A stretch of DNA of 64,000 bases from Phycisphaeraceae bacterium (GCA_021297895.1 JAJTHN010000019.1:62001-126000), one strand, 5' to 3'; numbered from the stretch's first letter, positions 27,508-36,749 are shown. Notes: a model not told the origin generated them from the sequence alone. Translations and numbers: made by a program.

Positions 27508-30123
27508 TCAGCGACCCACGGCGGTATCGTGATTCACACCTTCGGGTGTTGGCACAGCGACGGGGACGGTGCGGGCGGGCCCTGAGCCGGTCTGCGAGAG
27601 CGAGTCAACAGCGATGAAACTGGTGTACGCGCTGACGAGGTTGTGCTCCAGTGCGACGCTCTTGATCATGCCCGGCAGTTCGCCGAAGACATCGGGCGGT
27701 GAGGTGTCGGCCATGTCGGCGATGAGGTGCCTGGCCCAGAGCGTGCGGAGTACCGGGCGCGTGGTGCCGCTCAGAGCCCTGAGGCTCGGCGAAACGGGGA
27801 TGAGCACGCGGCCGCCGGCGCGCATGCCGTGGACCTCGATGGTGCTGGGCGGCTCGCCGGCGTATCGGCCCATGATGACGACGGGGCGGCCGACGAACAC
27901 ATCCGGCAGGCGCGACGGGAAGATCGCAGAGAGTGTGCCGCTCGTCGACGAGACCGAGAGGTCCGTCATCGCGGGCTGAGCGACGCGATCGAAGAACGCG
28001 TCGATGATGGCCTCCGGCTGGTCGCCCGAGGCGATGTGTGCCACGGCGCCGCGGCCGGCCTTGGCCATCTGGTCCAGCAGGTAGCGGTTGGTCGCGGAGC
28101 CGACACCGAAGGAGAAGATTCGCGCTGCACCCAGGCGGGCGCGGATGGCCGAGAGAATGTCGGCTTCGTTGCCGATGTAGCCGTCGGTGAGGAAGAGCAC
28201 GGTGCGGAGCCGGCCCGGCTCCTGGGGGAAGTTGAGGGCGGCGTTGATGCCGGTGAGCATTTCGGTCCCGCCCTGAGCGCGGAGGGCCTTGAGGTAGGCG
28301 ATGCCGCGTTCGATGTTTCGGGGGGTCGCGGCGATCGGCGTTGGGCCGAGGCTGCTGCTGCTGGAGGCGAAGTTGATGATCTGGAACGTGTCGCTGGGCG
28401 AGAGCCGGCGCAGCGCGCGGGTGATGGCGGTCGTGGCCTGCTCCAGCGGGCGGCCGTTCATCGAGCCCGAGGTATCGAGCACGAAGATGAGCTCCTGATC
28501 CTGCCGCGGCAGAAAGTTCGTCGACTTCGGGGGCACGACCGTGAGCATGAACGTGCCGCCGGGCTGGGTCTTGTCCGTGTCGGGCTGGATGTGCAGCGAT
28601 GAGCGCATCGTGTCGCCCGCGACGGCGATCCGCAGCACGAAGTCGCGGTTGGGAATCGAGTCCGACGCGGCGAGCGTGACCTCGGCGCGGCCGGGCACGC
28701 CGAACACCTTCGTGTTGATCACGTGCGACCGGCTGTCGATCGACTCAACATGCACGCCCATCTCCAGACGGACGTGGACGCTGATGTCGTGCCCGCTGCG
28801 AGCCTCGGGTGGCAGGTAGGTGATCTCGGTCGGCTGGCCGCTGATGCCCTCCTTGCCGAGGGTCGTTGCGCCGATGCCGGTGTATGTCGCATCGGGGTTG
28901 TAGCGCGGGCCGACGACCATGGGGAAGACGAACTCGTACGCGTTGTCCACATACGCGAGCGTGTGGAAGTACGTGATCGCGACATCGATCTGGCGGCCGG
29001 GCTCGATGTTCGCGACGCGCTGGGTGAAGATGTTCGGACGGTCCTGCTCCAGCAGCGCGGCGTGGCGACCCTGGGCCTTGGCGGCTTCGTAGATCTGGCG
29101 AGCCTCATCGCGATCGCGGATGATGCCGCGGATTGTGCGGTCGCCGATGGTCATGACAAAGTCGTTGATCGCGGCCGACTCGGGCAGCGGAAAGACGTAC
29201 ACCGCCTCGATCTTCTCGCTGAAGGGGTTGTGGAACTGCTGAAGCACCGTCACGCTCGAGAGCGAGCCGGTGATGTCCGCCGTTACGGCGGTGTGCTTGA
29301 GCGGAACGGGGATCGTGCGCTGCTCTCCCGCGGCGGGAGTGCCCTTGGTGGGGGGCGCGACGATCATGCACCCGCTGCCGGGAAGGTCGACGCCGGGCTT
29401 GGCGCCGGATTGATCGGCGCGGTACCGCTGAATGACCCAGACTTCCTCGTTCAGTGCCGGGCGCTGGCCGGGGACATCGGGCAGTCGCAGCGGCATGACG
29501 CGTGCGTTGGCGCCGGCTTCGCCAGCGTTTCGCTTCGCCGACGCGTCGGCGCTGTCGATCGCGCCGTAGCGAGGCCTTCGACCGAAGTCCTCGGTGCGGC
29601 CTCCGATCTCGCGGCTGGTGGCCATGTTGGGCGCGTCCGCGTCCTGGGCCGCCGGCAGCTGCGGCGCGGCGGGTGCCGAGCGCGGCGAAGGTGCTCGGGT
29701 TGCCGCGGGCGCGGATTCGACCGTCTGTCGTGCGGGTTTGCTGGCGATCGAGTACGGGCTTGCGCCGCCGGGGGAGCCCGGGGCGGCGGACGGATCGGCC
29801 ATCGGTCCGGAACTCTTGAGGAGCGCGGCATCCGTACTGGGTGATGGGGGCAGTGATGCCGTGCCGCTCCACGGCTCCGATGCCCCGCCCCCGGTACCGA
29901 TGGCCACGCCCGAACTGCCAGCAGGCGCGGCGGCGGTGGGAGGGGTGCTGTGTTGTGCGGCACAGCCCTTGAGCACGAGCAGGCTCGCGGCGGAAAGTGC
30001 GCCGAGGGCTGCGCACGCCGCGAGCACCATCGCCGAGAGCGCTCGAGTGCGTGATAGGGGGGGTCGCCCGGACGGGCGATCTGGCGAGCGATGGGTGTGG
30101 CGTGTGTTGTCGGGGTTGCTCAC
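27508..30123 (-). CDS. VIT and von Willebrand factor A domain protein
   Basis: The 871-residue protein has an N-terminal membrane anchor (about residues 25-52), then a low-complexity Ala/Pro/Ser region to about 240. A VIT domain follows (AVTADITGSLSSVTVLQQF, AVYVFPLPESAAINDF, ITYFHTLAYVDNAYEF). Next is a VWA domain with the MIDAS motif DTSGSMNG, DTFQIINFAS and the LTDGYIGNE region. The tail carries further beta structure. The architecture is that of inter-alpha-trypsin inhibitor-like bacterial proteins, thought to act in adhesion or protein binding outside the membrane. It overlaps the preceding gene by 4 bases and is the last gene of the ECF sigma operon. Confidence 0.9.
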   Translation of the reverse strand: MSNPDNTRHTHRSPDRPSGRPPLSRTRALSAMVLAACAALGALSAASLLVLKGCAAQHSTPPTAAAPAGSSGVAIGTGGGASEPWSGTASLPPSPSTDAALLKSSGPMADPSAAPGSPGGASPYSIASKPARQTVESAPAATRAPSPRSAPAAPQLPAAQDADAPNMATSREIGGRTEDFGRRPRYGAIDSADASAKRNAGEAGANARVMPLRLPDVPGQRPALNEEVWVIQRYRADQSGAKPGVDLPGSGCMIVAPPTKGTPAAGEQRTIPVPLKHTAVTADITGSLSSVTVLQQFHNPFSEKIEAVYVFPLPESAAINDFVMTIGDRTIRGIIRDRDEARQIYEAAKAQGRHAALLEQDRPNIFTQRVANIEPGRQIDVAITYFHTLAYVDNAYEFVFPMVVGPRYNPDATYTGIGATTLGKEGISGQPTEITYLPPEARSGHDISVHVRLEMGVHVESIDSRSHVINTKVFGVPGRAEVTLAASDSIPNRDFVLRIAVAGDTMRSSLHIQPDTDKTQPGGTFMLTVVPPKSTNFLPRQDQELIFVLDTSGSMNGRPLEQATTAITRALRRLSPSDTFQIINFASSSSSLGPTPIAATPRNIERGIAYLKALRAQGGTEMLTGINAALNFPQEPGRLRTVLFLTDGYIGNEADILSAIRARLGAARIFSFGVGSATNRYLLDQMAKAGRGAVAHIASGDQPEAIIDAFFDRVAQPAMTDLSVSSTSGTLSAIFPSRLPDVFVGRPVVIMGRYAGEPPSTIEVHGMRAGGRVLIPVSPSLRALSGTTRPVLRTLWARHLIADMADTSPPDVFGELPGMIKSVALEHNLVSAYTSFIAVDSLSQTGSGPARTVPVAVPTPEGVNHDTAVGR

Positions 30124-30722
30124 TTGGCGTCTCCAATCTCAAGAGAAAGCGTCGCTGGCACCGGGGCCGCCGCGGCGTCAACGCTCGCGACGACGCGCGA
30201 GCGGAGTGTGTCAAGACCTTGGGCCTGGCCGGTCCAGGCGACATGAAGCCGCGCGATGCGCTGGCGACCGGTCTGGCCGCGCGGCGCTTCGGGCTCGCGC
30301 GGTTGCTGGCCGGGTGCAGCCTCGGCGTCTCGCAAGCCCTGCGCGATGCCCGCGAGGATGATGCGGTTGTTCTTCAGGGCCGCGGGGTCGTAGAACGGTG
30401 TGGGCGAGAACGCGGAGCCGGCGGCCCCGCCCTCGACACCGACCAGCGCCAGCGCGGGCGGGCCGAGCACCTCGACCTGATACGCCGAGAGCGGGCGATC
30501 GCCGGAATCGACGTAGATGTCGATCGCTTGAAACGTCGTGGTTGTCGGAGCGGGCTGCACGGCGCGTGCCGCGGGGGCGACGGGGTGTCCGGGGGCCATG
30601 GCGCTCAGCGGCGCGAGCGAGCAGGCCAGCGCGAGCGAGATGAGCCGCGCGGCGGTGCGGCGCGATGAGCGATGGAGCGGCCGCGTGCGGGTGTCGGCGG
30701 TATCGGTCGGGGTGGTGTTCAT
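30120..30722 (-). CDS. Secreted hypothetical protein in the ECF-VIT operon
   Basis: The product is 200 residues from the ATG at 30722. A basic n-region (HRSSRRTAAR) followed by LISLALACSLAPLSAMA is a signal peptide. The mature part has a short beta-rich domain (FQAIDIYVDSGDRPLSAYQVEVLG) and a later segment (RIARLHVAWTGQ). No family is recognised. It overlaps both neighbours by 4 bases (ATGA), so translation of the three genes is probably coupled; it likely works together with the VIT/VWA protein at the cell surface. Confidence 0.78.
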   Translation of the reverse strand: MNTTPTDTADTRTRPLHRSSRRTAARLISLALACSLAPLSAMAPGHPVAPAARAVQPAPTTTTFQAIDIYVDSGDRPLSAYQVEVLGPPALALVGVEGGAAGSAFSPTPFYDPAALKNNRIILAGIAQGLRDAEAAPGQQPREPEAPRGQTGRQRIARLHVAWTGQAQGLDTLRSRVVASVDAAAAPVPATLSLEIGDAK

Positions 30723-31432
30723 CGCGGTGCTCCGGTCTGGGCGAGGATCATCAAGTGCGGCAGCGACGGGGCTTCGGGCTGCTGCAGCGCGAGCGTGAAG
30801 TTCGAAAGACTCACCGCTCGGCGCGCCAGTGCGTCGACATCCGCGGATGTGATCACACCGTCGGCGTCGCTGTCCAGCGATGGGTCGAGCCCGGCGGCGT
30901 CGAACGTGCGGGTTCCTGCTTGCAGCGCCGCCGAGAGCCGCACCGCGTCGGCGATAGTCGGCGAGGGCGCGGTCCTGGCGCGGGCGAGCATCGGCGTGCT
31001 TGCGGCGGTTGTCTGCACCGTCGCCGGGTCTGCACTCGCGGCACCCGCTGCATCGGCGGTGGTGCCGGCGGTGAGGCTCTCGGTCGTCGCGAGTGTGCCG
31101 GCGATGGGTGACGTTGGCGTGCGCGCGGGCCAGAGGGTCCAGAGCGCGACGCCCAGCACCAGTGACGCGGCCATCGCTGCACCGACCGTCGCGAAGTTCC
31201 GACGCGATCGGGAGCCGCCGCCGATGCGCCCGATGATCCCGCCGCGTTCGCCGAAGTTCGTGCGGGCAATGACGTCGATGCGGGCGTCCAGGCGTGCGCT
31301 TGGCCGACGGCCCGCGCCGTCGATCAGTGTCGCGACATCGCGTCCGAATCGGGGCGAGGGCTCGCCGCCGGGTTCGTGCGTCAGCGGCGTCGGGTTGGTC
31401 TGGTCGGGGCCCATGGTCTTCTCCATGTTCAT
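30719..31432 (-). CDS. One-TM protein, possible anti-sigma or structural partner
   Basis: The protein has 237 residues: a soluble N-terminal part of about 85, a membrane helix (AAMAASLVLGVALWTL), then an Ala/Thr-rich outer part. The outer part ends in a calcium-loop-like DSDADGVITSADVDALAR, similar to dockerin/EF-hand loops. Membrane proteins just downstream of ECF sigma genes are often anti-sigma factors, but no zinc motif or known anti-sigma domain is seen, so this is only a context-based suggestion. It overlaps the next gene by 4 bases. Confidence 0.72.
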   Translation of the reverse strand: MNMEKTMGPDQTNPTPLTHEPGGEPSPRFGRDVATLIDGAGRRPSARLDARIDVIARTNFGERGGIIGRIGGGSRSRRNFATVGAAMAASLVLGVALWTLWPARTPTSPIAGTLATTESLTAGTTADAAGAASADPATVQTTAASTPMLARARTAPSPTIADAVRLSAALQAGTRTFDAAGLDPSLDSDADGVITSADVDALARRAVSLSNFTLALQQPEAPSLPHLMILAQTGAPR

Positions 31433-31585
31433 GCTCTTCGCGCAGGCGAAGGTTCACGAATCTCTGAAAGTGCGAATCGAATTGGTGCGGCGTTCCCGGA
31501 CGGTCGGTCCATGCCCCGAGCATCGCTGCGACGGGACGGTGGTGGGGGAGCGGGGTGGATCGGCGAGGCTGGGGTGCAGCGATGT

Positions 31586-32248
31586 TCACCCGCCGTTTGG
31601 GCCGGGCCGCGGCTCGGTGATGCCGAAGTACCGTCGGGTGCCGGGGTCGCTTCGCAGCGTCGTCAGCGCGTTGAAGAGCCTGCTCTTGACCGTGCCCAGG
31701 GGGATCTCCAGCGCGAGCGAGACCTCTTCGAGGCTCATGCCGTCGACGAAGCGCAGCACGACGACCTCTCGCTGCGTCGCGGGAAGGACCATCAGCACCT
31801 TTCGGAGCGCCTCGAGCTGGTCGGCATCGTGTTCGGAACCTGTGGCGATCGCGCCCTCGCCCCGAGCGCCGAGGCAGCCCGCAAGCGCATCATCATCGGT
31901 GCTGGCGTGGCGGAGCCGCGAGCGGCGCAGGCGCAGGGCGTGGTGGCGGATGATCGGGAACAGGAACGTTGTCAGGCGCGAGGTGAGCACGAATCCGGGG
32001 AACTTCCCGGCGAAGGTCTCGAAGGCCATCGCGACGGCGTCCTCGGCGTCGTTCTCATCAAGGCTGTAGCGCATAGCCACGCGCATCGCGAAGGCGCGGC
32101 AACGGACGTAGACCTCGGCGAAAGCCGTTCGTGCCGAGGCGCCGCCCGCGTTCATGCGCTCGACGAGTGTGAAGTCTTCGTCAAGGCCGCCTCGGGAAAG
32201 CGAATCATCCGCGGCGAACCACCCGAACTGTGCGAAAAACCAGAACAC
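31586..32248 (-). CDS. ECF-family RNA polymerase sigma factor
   Basis: The 220 residues contain sigma region 2 (AFAMRVAMRYSLDENDAEDAVAMAF, with TTFLFPIIRHHALRLRR) and region 4 (LPATQREVVVLRFVDG, LEIPLGTVKSRLFNALTTLR) separated by about 45 residues. The GTG at 32248 gives a somewhat hydrophobic start; an ATG at residue 32 (MNAGGAS) is a fair alternative. It heads the minus-strand operon leading to the VIT/VWA gene and probably controls it. The thioredoxin-like gene runs away on the other strand, 94 bases off. Confidence 0.9.
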   Translation of the reverse strand: MFWFFAQFGWFAADDSLSRGGLDEDFTLVERMNAGGASARTAFAEVYVRCRAFAMRVAMRYSLDENDAEDAVAMAFETFAGKFPGFVLTSRLTTFLFPIIRHHALRLRRSRLRHASTDDDALAGCLGARGEGAIATGSEHDADQLEALRKVLMVLPATQREVVVLRFVDGMSLEEVSLALEIPLGTVKSRLFNALTTLRSDPGTRRYFGITEPRPGPNGG

Positions 32249-32342
32249 GAGAGCACGCCCTCATAAAGTTCCGCCACGAGCGCTGGCAGCGTACACGATC
32301 ATCGGATCGGGCGCAACGGCCGAGCGCTCGCGGGAGATCCGC

Positions 32343-33581
32343 ATGACAGTTCGAACCGCCTCGTTCGCCGATCCGTCTCGCCTCGCCGCTGTCGCCGTCG
32401 CTGTAGTCTCCGTTGCGGCGCTGGCGATTGCCCCGGCCGCGACCGCGCAGCCGATGCCCGTGCCGCCGTCCCCGCCCGCCGCGGTGCCCGATGTCGCGGC
32501 GGATGCCCCGGCTGTTCCTGCAGCCCCCGCCGCGGATGCGCCGCGTCCGGTGACGCTGAAGGTCGGCGACGCCGCGCCGGAGTTGAAGATCGAGACGTGG
32601 ATCAAGGGCGAGCCGGTCAAGGCCTTCGAGCCCGGGTCGACGTATGTCGTGCAGTTCTTCGCGACCTGGTGCGGGCCGAGCCGGCAGGCGATCCCGCGGC
32701 TGACGCGGCTGTCGCGTCAGTTCCGCGAGAAGGGGCTGGTCGTGCTGGCCATCAGCAGCAGCGACACCCGCGGCGAGCGTGATGTGCGTCCGTTCGTCGA
32801 GCGCATGGGCGATCGGATGGACTACCGCGTCGCGGTCGACAACGCCCGCTCGACCGATGCGCTGTGGATGCAGGCGGCGGGAATGCCGGCGATCCCGGTC
32901 GCTTTTGTGGTCAACGCCGCGGGCAAGATCGTCTGGATCGGCCATCCGCTGGCGGGGCTTGACGCGGTGGTGGAGCAGGTGGTCGCGGGCGTGTTCGACG
33001 CCGACGCGTTCGCCCGGCGCGAGCGCGAGCTCGAGGCGATGTACGTGCAGTTCACCGATGCGGTCATGGGCGGCAAGTTCGAGGAAGCGCTGAAGGTGCT
33101 CGATCGGTGCAAGGCGCTGGCGCCGGGGATGTCGGCGCAGTTCGACTATCAGCGGCTTGGGCTGATGTTCCAGGAGATGGGCGATATCGAGGGCGCGCTG
33201 AAGCTCGGCGAGGCGCTGGTCGCCGGCGACTTTCGCGATGATGAGGTGATGCTCGTGCAACTGGCCCAGGCGCTGACGAGCGATCCGCGCAAGGCGCGCG
33301 CGGGGGCGGCGCTCGGGCTCAAGGCCGCGGTGCGGGCCGCGGAGCTTTCGCAGGGCAAGGACCCCGGCGTGCTGCTGGTCAAGGCCGAGATGCAGTTCCT
33401 CACGCGCGATGTCGACGGCGCGATCGCCACCGCCGAGGGCGTGCTGGCGACGGCAACGACGCAGCAGGACCGCGAGTTCATCGACGGCGTGCTCGCGCGG
33501 TACCGCACCGCGCGGAGCCTGACGCGGCCCGCTCAGGCACCGGCTCCATCGCCGGAGGGGGCGGGCGCGGGCGGGAAGTGA
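32343..33581 (+). CDS. Secreted thioredoxin-like (TlpA family) protein with repeats
   Basis: The ATG at 32343 is 6 bases after GGGAG and gives a signal peptide (SRLAAVAVAVVSVAALAIAPAATA). An Ala/Pro linker precedes a TlpA/AhpC-type thioredoxin domain (about residues 80-220; VVQFFATWCGPS, then GLVVLAISSSDTRGE and MPAIPVAFVVNAAGKI). The active site reads Cys110-Gly-Pro-Ser113, so the second redox Cys is missing. A C-terminal helical part with TPR-like spacing follows (KVLDRCKALAPGMSAQFDYQ, EMGDIEGALKLGEALVAG). It likely acts in the periplasm, but not as an ordinary dithiol reductase. Confidence 0.86.
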   Translation: MTVRTASFADPSRLAAVAVAVVSVAALAIAPAATAQPMPVPPSPPAAVPDVAADAPAVPAAPAADAPRPVTLKVGDAAPELKIETWIKGEPVKAFEPGSTYVVQFFATWCGPSRQAIPRLTRLSRQFREKGLVVLAISSSDTRGERDVRPFVERMGDRMDYRVAVDNARSTDALWMQAAGMPAIPVAFVVNAAGKIVWIGHPLAGLDAVVEQVVAGVFDADAFARRERELEAMYVQFTDAVMGGKFEEALKVLDRCKALAPGMSAQFDYQRLGLMFQEMGDIEGALKLGEALVAGDFRDDEVMLVQLAQALTSDPRKARAGAALGLKAAVRAAELSQGKDPGVLLVKAEMQFLTRDVDGAIATAEGVLATATTQQDREFIDGVLARYRTARSLTRPAQAPAPSPEGAGAGGK

Positions 33582-33634
33582 GCGGCCGGGGGCGCACCGC
33601 GGGCCGCCACGGGCGTCGGCGAGCGCCCCGAGCG

Positions 33635-35122
33635 CTACTTCAGGCCGTACTCCTTCAGTTTCCGGTAGAGCGTGCGCTCGCCGATGCCCAGGAGTTTCGC
33701 GGCCTGCTCGCGGTTTCCGGCAGTCAGGCGGAGCGTCTCGCGGATGGCGCGCTTCTCGAGCTGTTCCAGCGGCGCGCCGGCCAGTGATCCCGGCGCGGCA
33801 TCGCCGGAGTCGTTTTCCTCCGGCGCATCGCCGGTGCGGATCTCATCGGGGATGTGCCGCAGGTCCAGCTGGATCGGGTCGTTGATGCCGACGACATCCG
33901 CCGCGGCCGTGACCACCATGTTCTGCACGACATTGAGCAGCTGCCTGACGTTGCCCGGCCAGTCGTAGGCCGTAAGCCGCATCATCGCGGCGTCGGTGAT
34001 CGAGGGCACGGGCCTTCCCGGCAGGAGCTTCTGCCCGGTGCGGGCCAGCGCGTTCATGACGATGCGCGGGATGTCGTCGCGCCGGTCGCGCAGCGGCGGG
34101 AGTGTGACCTGCGCGCCCTTGATCCGGAAGTACAGGTCCTCGCGGAACTCGCCGCGGGCGATCATCGCCTGCAGGTCCTTGTTTGTCGCGCTGACCAATC
34201 GCACATCGGTCTGCCTCGGCTCGTTGCTGCCGACGCGCACCACCGTGCCGGTCTCCAGCACGCGCAGGAGTTTGGCCTGCATCTTCAGCGGCATGTCGCC
34301 GATCTCATCCAGGAACAGCGTGCCGTGGTTGGCGTACTCGAAGACGCCCTCACGGTCCTTCTCCGCGCCGGTGAACGCCCCGCGGATGTGGCCGAAGAGC
34401 TGGTCCTCCAGCAGTGTTTCGGTCTCCGCGGCGCAATTGAGCGCCACGAAGCGGGCCTTGGCCCGGGGCGAGTTCTTGTGCACGGCCTGGGCGATGAGTT
34501 CCTTGCCGGTCCCGCTCTGACCGGTGATGAGCACGGGCAGAGTGCTGGCGGCCACGCCCTTGACGGTGCGGAGGATCCGACGCATCGCCTCGGACCCGGC
34601 GATGATTCCCTCGAAGCCCTCGTGAGAGACCAGCTCGCCGAGCCCCGCCCCGGCGGCCTCGTGACGAAGCAGCACCTTCTCGGCCGCACGGTTGACAAGC
34701 GTTCGGAAGACCTCAAGGTCCAGGGGCTTTTCGATGAAGTCGAAGACGCCTTCCTTGAACGCGGCGCGCGCGGTGGGCACATCGCCGTGCGCCGTGACCA
34801 TGAGCGTTTCGGCGGCGGGCTGGAGCTTGCGCGCACTTCGCAGGACGACCATCCCCGCGTCGCCGCCGTCGGCCGATACGCCGTGCACGCCGCCGCTTGC
34901 GGGCATCCGCAGGTCCGTGACGATGACATCGAACGTGCCGTGGCGGAGCTCGTCCATCGCGCGTTCGACGCCGCCGACGATCGTGCAGACGTGGCCCGGG
35001 CGGCGCAGGGCCTCGCTCATGACCTCGGCGTGGTCCGGTTCATCCTCGACGATCAGCACCTGCGCGCGGGGCGGGGGATGAAGCGGATCGGCGTGGTGCG
35101 TGGTGTCCGGCGTGATGCTCAC
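33635..35122 (-). CDS. Sigma-54-dependent response regulator, NtrC family
   Basis: The 495-residue protein has a receiver domain (VLIVEDEPDH, phospho-acceptor Asp in VTDLRMP, VTAHGD, IEKPLD). The AAA+ activator domain carries Walker A GQSGTGKE, the sigma-54 contact motif GAFTGA, and LFLDEIGDMP. A Fis-type DNA-binding helix (NREQAAKLLGIGERTLYRKL) ends the protein. It should therefore activate sigma-54 promoters when phosphorylated. Between TDLRMP and the next strand there is an insertion of about 13 residues (ASGGVHGVSADGGD). The GTG start is not supported by a strong binding site. It follows ruvC by 9 bases; no kinase is adjacent. Confidence 0.94.
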   Translation of the reverse strand: MSITPDTTHHADPLHPPPRAQVLIVEDEPDHAEVMSEALRRPGHVCTIVGGVERAMDELRHGTFDVIVTDLRMPASGGVHGVSADGGDAGMVVLRSARKLQPAAETLMVTAHGDVPTARAAFKEGVFDFIEKPLDLEVFRTLVNRAAEKVLLRHEAAGAGLGELVSHEGFEGIIAGSEAMRRILRTVKGVAASTLPVLITGQSGTGKELIAQAVHKNSPRAKARFVALNCAAETETLLEDQLFGHIRGAFTGAEKDREGVFEYANHGTLFLDEIGDMPLKMQAKLLRVLETGTVVRVGSNEPRQTDVRLVSATNKDLQAMIARGEFREDLYFRIKGAQVTLPPLRDRRDDIPRIVMNALARTGQKLLPGRPVPSITDAAMMRLTAYDWPGNVRQLLNVVQNMVVTAAADVVGINDPIQLDLRHIPDEIRTGDAPEENDSGDAAPGSLAGAPLEQLEKRAIRETLRLTAGNREQAAKLLGIGERTLYRKLKEYGLK

Positions 35123-35131
35123 GCGGGGAGT

Positions 35132-35674
35132 TTATCCGCGAAGTTTCGCGTTTCCCGCCGGCCGCGGCGGCCGGGCGAGCATCGCGGTCGCGCGGCGGCG
35201 GGCGGCGCAGAGCGCGATGGCCAGCGCATCGGTCGCATCCATCGGCCTGAGCGGTGATGACAGGCCCAGTTCACGCATCACGCTCCGCTGGACCTGCTGC
35301 TTGCCGGCCTGACCGTTCCCGGTGATGGCCTTCTTGACCTCCGCGGGCCGCACCTCGATGACCGGCACGCCCGACTGCGCGCACGCCAGCAGGATCACGC
35401 CCCGGGCGTGGCCCATGATGATGACCGAGGCGGGGCGCTCGGCGTGGGTGAAGATCGCTTCCAGAGCGATCAGCGCGGGGGTGTGCCGCGCGATGAGCGC
35501 GGCGACATCGGCGTGCAGCTCGACCAGCCGCGCCGCCAGCGTGGCCGATGCGGGCAGGCGGATGACCCCGGCCTCGATGAGCGAGAGGCCGCGCGGGCCG
35601 ATCCCGCCGCCATGATCGTTCACGCAGCCGAAGCCGGTGATGCGCGAGCCGGGATCGATGCCCAGGATGATCAT
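35132..35674 (-). CDS. ruvC: Crossover junction endodeoxyribonuclease RuvC
   Basis: RuvC cuts Holliday junctions during recombinational repair. The ATG at 35674 gives MIILGIDPGSRITGFG, with catalytic Asp7; LEAIFTH and DATDALAIALC supply the other acidic residues. At 180 residues the length is right. It overlaps ribE by 4 bases and is followed 9 bases later by the NtrC-type regulator, so it is the middle gene of a three-gene operon. ruvA and ruvB are not in the window. Confidence 0.95.
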   Translation of the reverse strand: MIILGIDPGSRITGFGCVNDHGGGIGPRGLSLIEAGVIRLPASATLAARLVELHADVAALIARHTPALIALEAIFTHAERPASVIIMGHARGVILLACAQSGVPVIEVRPAEVKKAITGNGQAGKQQVQRSVMRELGLSSPLRPMDATDALAIALCAARRRATAMLARPPRPAGNAKLRG

Positions 35675-36393
35675 GCTTTCCCGGCCCGTGGGCCATCGGC
35701 CCCCGCGTCCGCCGGCTCTCCGGCCGCGGGGTTGATCAGCCCCGCGAGCGTCTGTGCCGGGAGCGTGCGCAGCGTCTGCACGATGGCCTTGATGAGCATG
35801 TCGCCCTCGATGTTCACCGCATGACCGGGCTGCAATTCGCGCAGGGTCGTGCGCTCGAGCGTCTGGGGGATCAGCGCGATCGAGAACGTCCTGGCCGCGT
35901 GGTTCACTTCGGCGATCGTCAGCGACACACCGTCGACGCACACCGAACCCTTGGGCGTCAGAGAGGGCGCGACGGCCGCGGGAACGCGGATGGCCACGCG
36001 CCAATCGGCCTTGGCCTGCACGGCGATGACCTCACCGGTCGCATCGATGTGACCCTGCACGAAGTGTCCGCCCATGAGCGTGGCGGCCGTGACGGCGTGC
36101 TCGAGGTTCACGCGCGCGCCGATGGTCAGTCTGCCGAGCGTCGTTCGGCTCAGCGTCTCGGGGATGACATCGAACCCCCAGCACCCCTGCCGGGAGAGAT
36201 CCGCGACGGTCAGACACACGCCGCTGACGGCGATCGAGTCGCCAAGGGCCGGCGGCGGCAGCGGATGATCCCAGTTTGTCGGCTCGATGACCATCCGCAA
36301 GATCCTGGGCGCATCCGGTCGTGCCGGATCGGGCGTGCCCCGTGGACGAACCTCTCTGAGCCTGCCAGTCGCTTGCACAAGTCCGGTGAACAT
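35671..36393 (-). CDS. ribE: Riboflavin synthase alpha subunit
   Basis: The enzyme joins two molecules of dimethylribityllumazine into riboflavin. The ATG at 36393 gives MFTGLVQATG, the family start. Two tandem lumazine-binding domains follow, each with an SxxVxGVxLTV-type core (IAVSGVCLTVADL and VCVDGVSLTIAEV), and GGHFVQGHID lies between them. The tail from about residue 205 is a short Ala/Gly extension. No FMN riboswitch was seen upstream. It is the first gene of a small operon with ruvC. Confidence 0.95.
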   Translation of the reverse strand: MFTGLVQATGRLREVRPRGTPDPARPDAPRILRMVIEPTNWDHPLPPPALGDSIAVSGVCLTVADLSRQGCWGFDVIPETLSRTTLGRLTIGARVNLEHAVTAATLMGGHFVQGHIDATGEVIAVQAKADWRVAIRVPAAVAPSLTPKGSVCVDGVSLTIAEVNHAARTFSIALIPQTLERTTLRELQPGHAVNIEGDMLIKAIVQTLRTLPAQTLAGLINPAAGEPADAGADGPRAGKA

Positions 36394-36432
36394 TGCCGCG
36401 AGGGTAGGGTGCGGGAGGGGGCGCGGGGGAAA

Positions 36433-36540
36433 AGCCACAAAGCAGCGGAGGTTCAAAGCAGCAAATCAGAAAGATCGTGCCCCGAGTTCTATCGGGGGAG
36501 GTGGCGGGTCTTCGAGCCGAAGAGTGCGCGCGGTGGGGGG
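36433..36540 (-). repeat. Hairpin element copy 1, left of array 1
   Basis: Core CCCCGAGTTCTATCGGGG hairpin followed by GAGGTGGCGGGTCTTCGAGCC; the left arm reads TTCAAAGCAGCAAATCAGA. It matches the reverse complement of the copy at 37246-37345 over about 95 bases, including the outer arm. Confidence 0.8.
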
Positions 36541-36749
36541 CCGGGGGCGGTTCGGCACGCCGCCGCGGGGTGATCGTTCCGGCGGGTGGGGCCGGGGGTG
36601 GCCGGAGCGCCGATCGGGGATGGTCGCAGCGCGGGATGCATGGGGCGGTTCCCGGCTGCGCAGCGGAGCCGCCGCGCTGATGACACGGGCCGCGCGCTCG
36701 GCATCGCGGGGCAGCCGTGCGGCCAAGTGCGGGGCTCGTTTGGGGAAAC

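Noticed and set aside
30723-31589. Long fused frame extending the secreted protein gene upstream
   Set aside because: It overlaps the one-TM protein gene in another frame; the ATG at 30722 with 4-base overlap and signal peptide explains the gene better.
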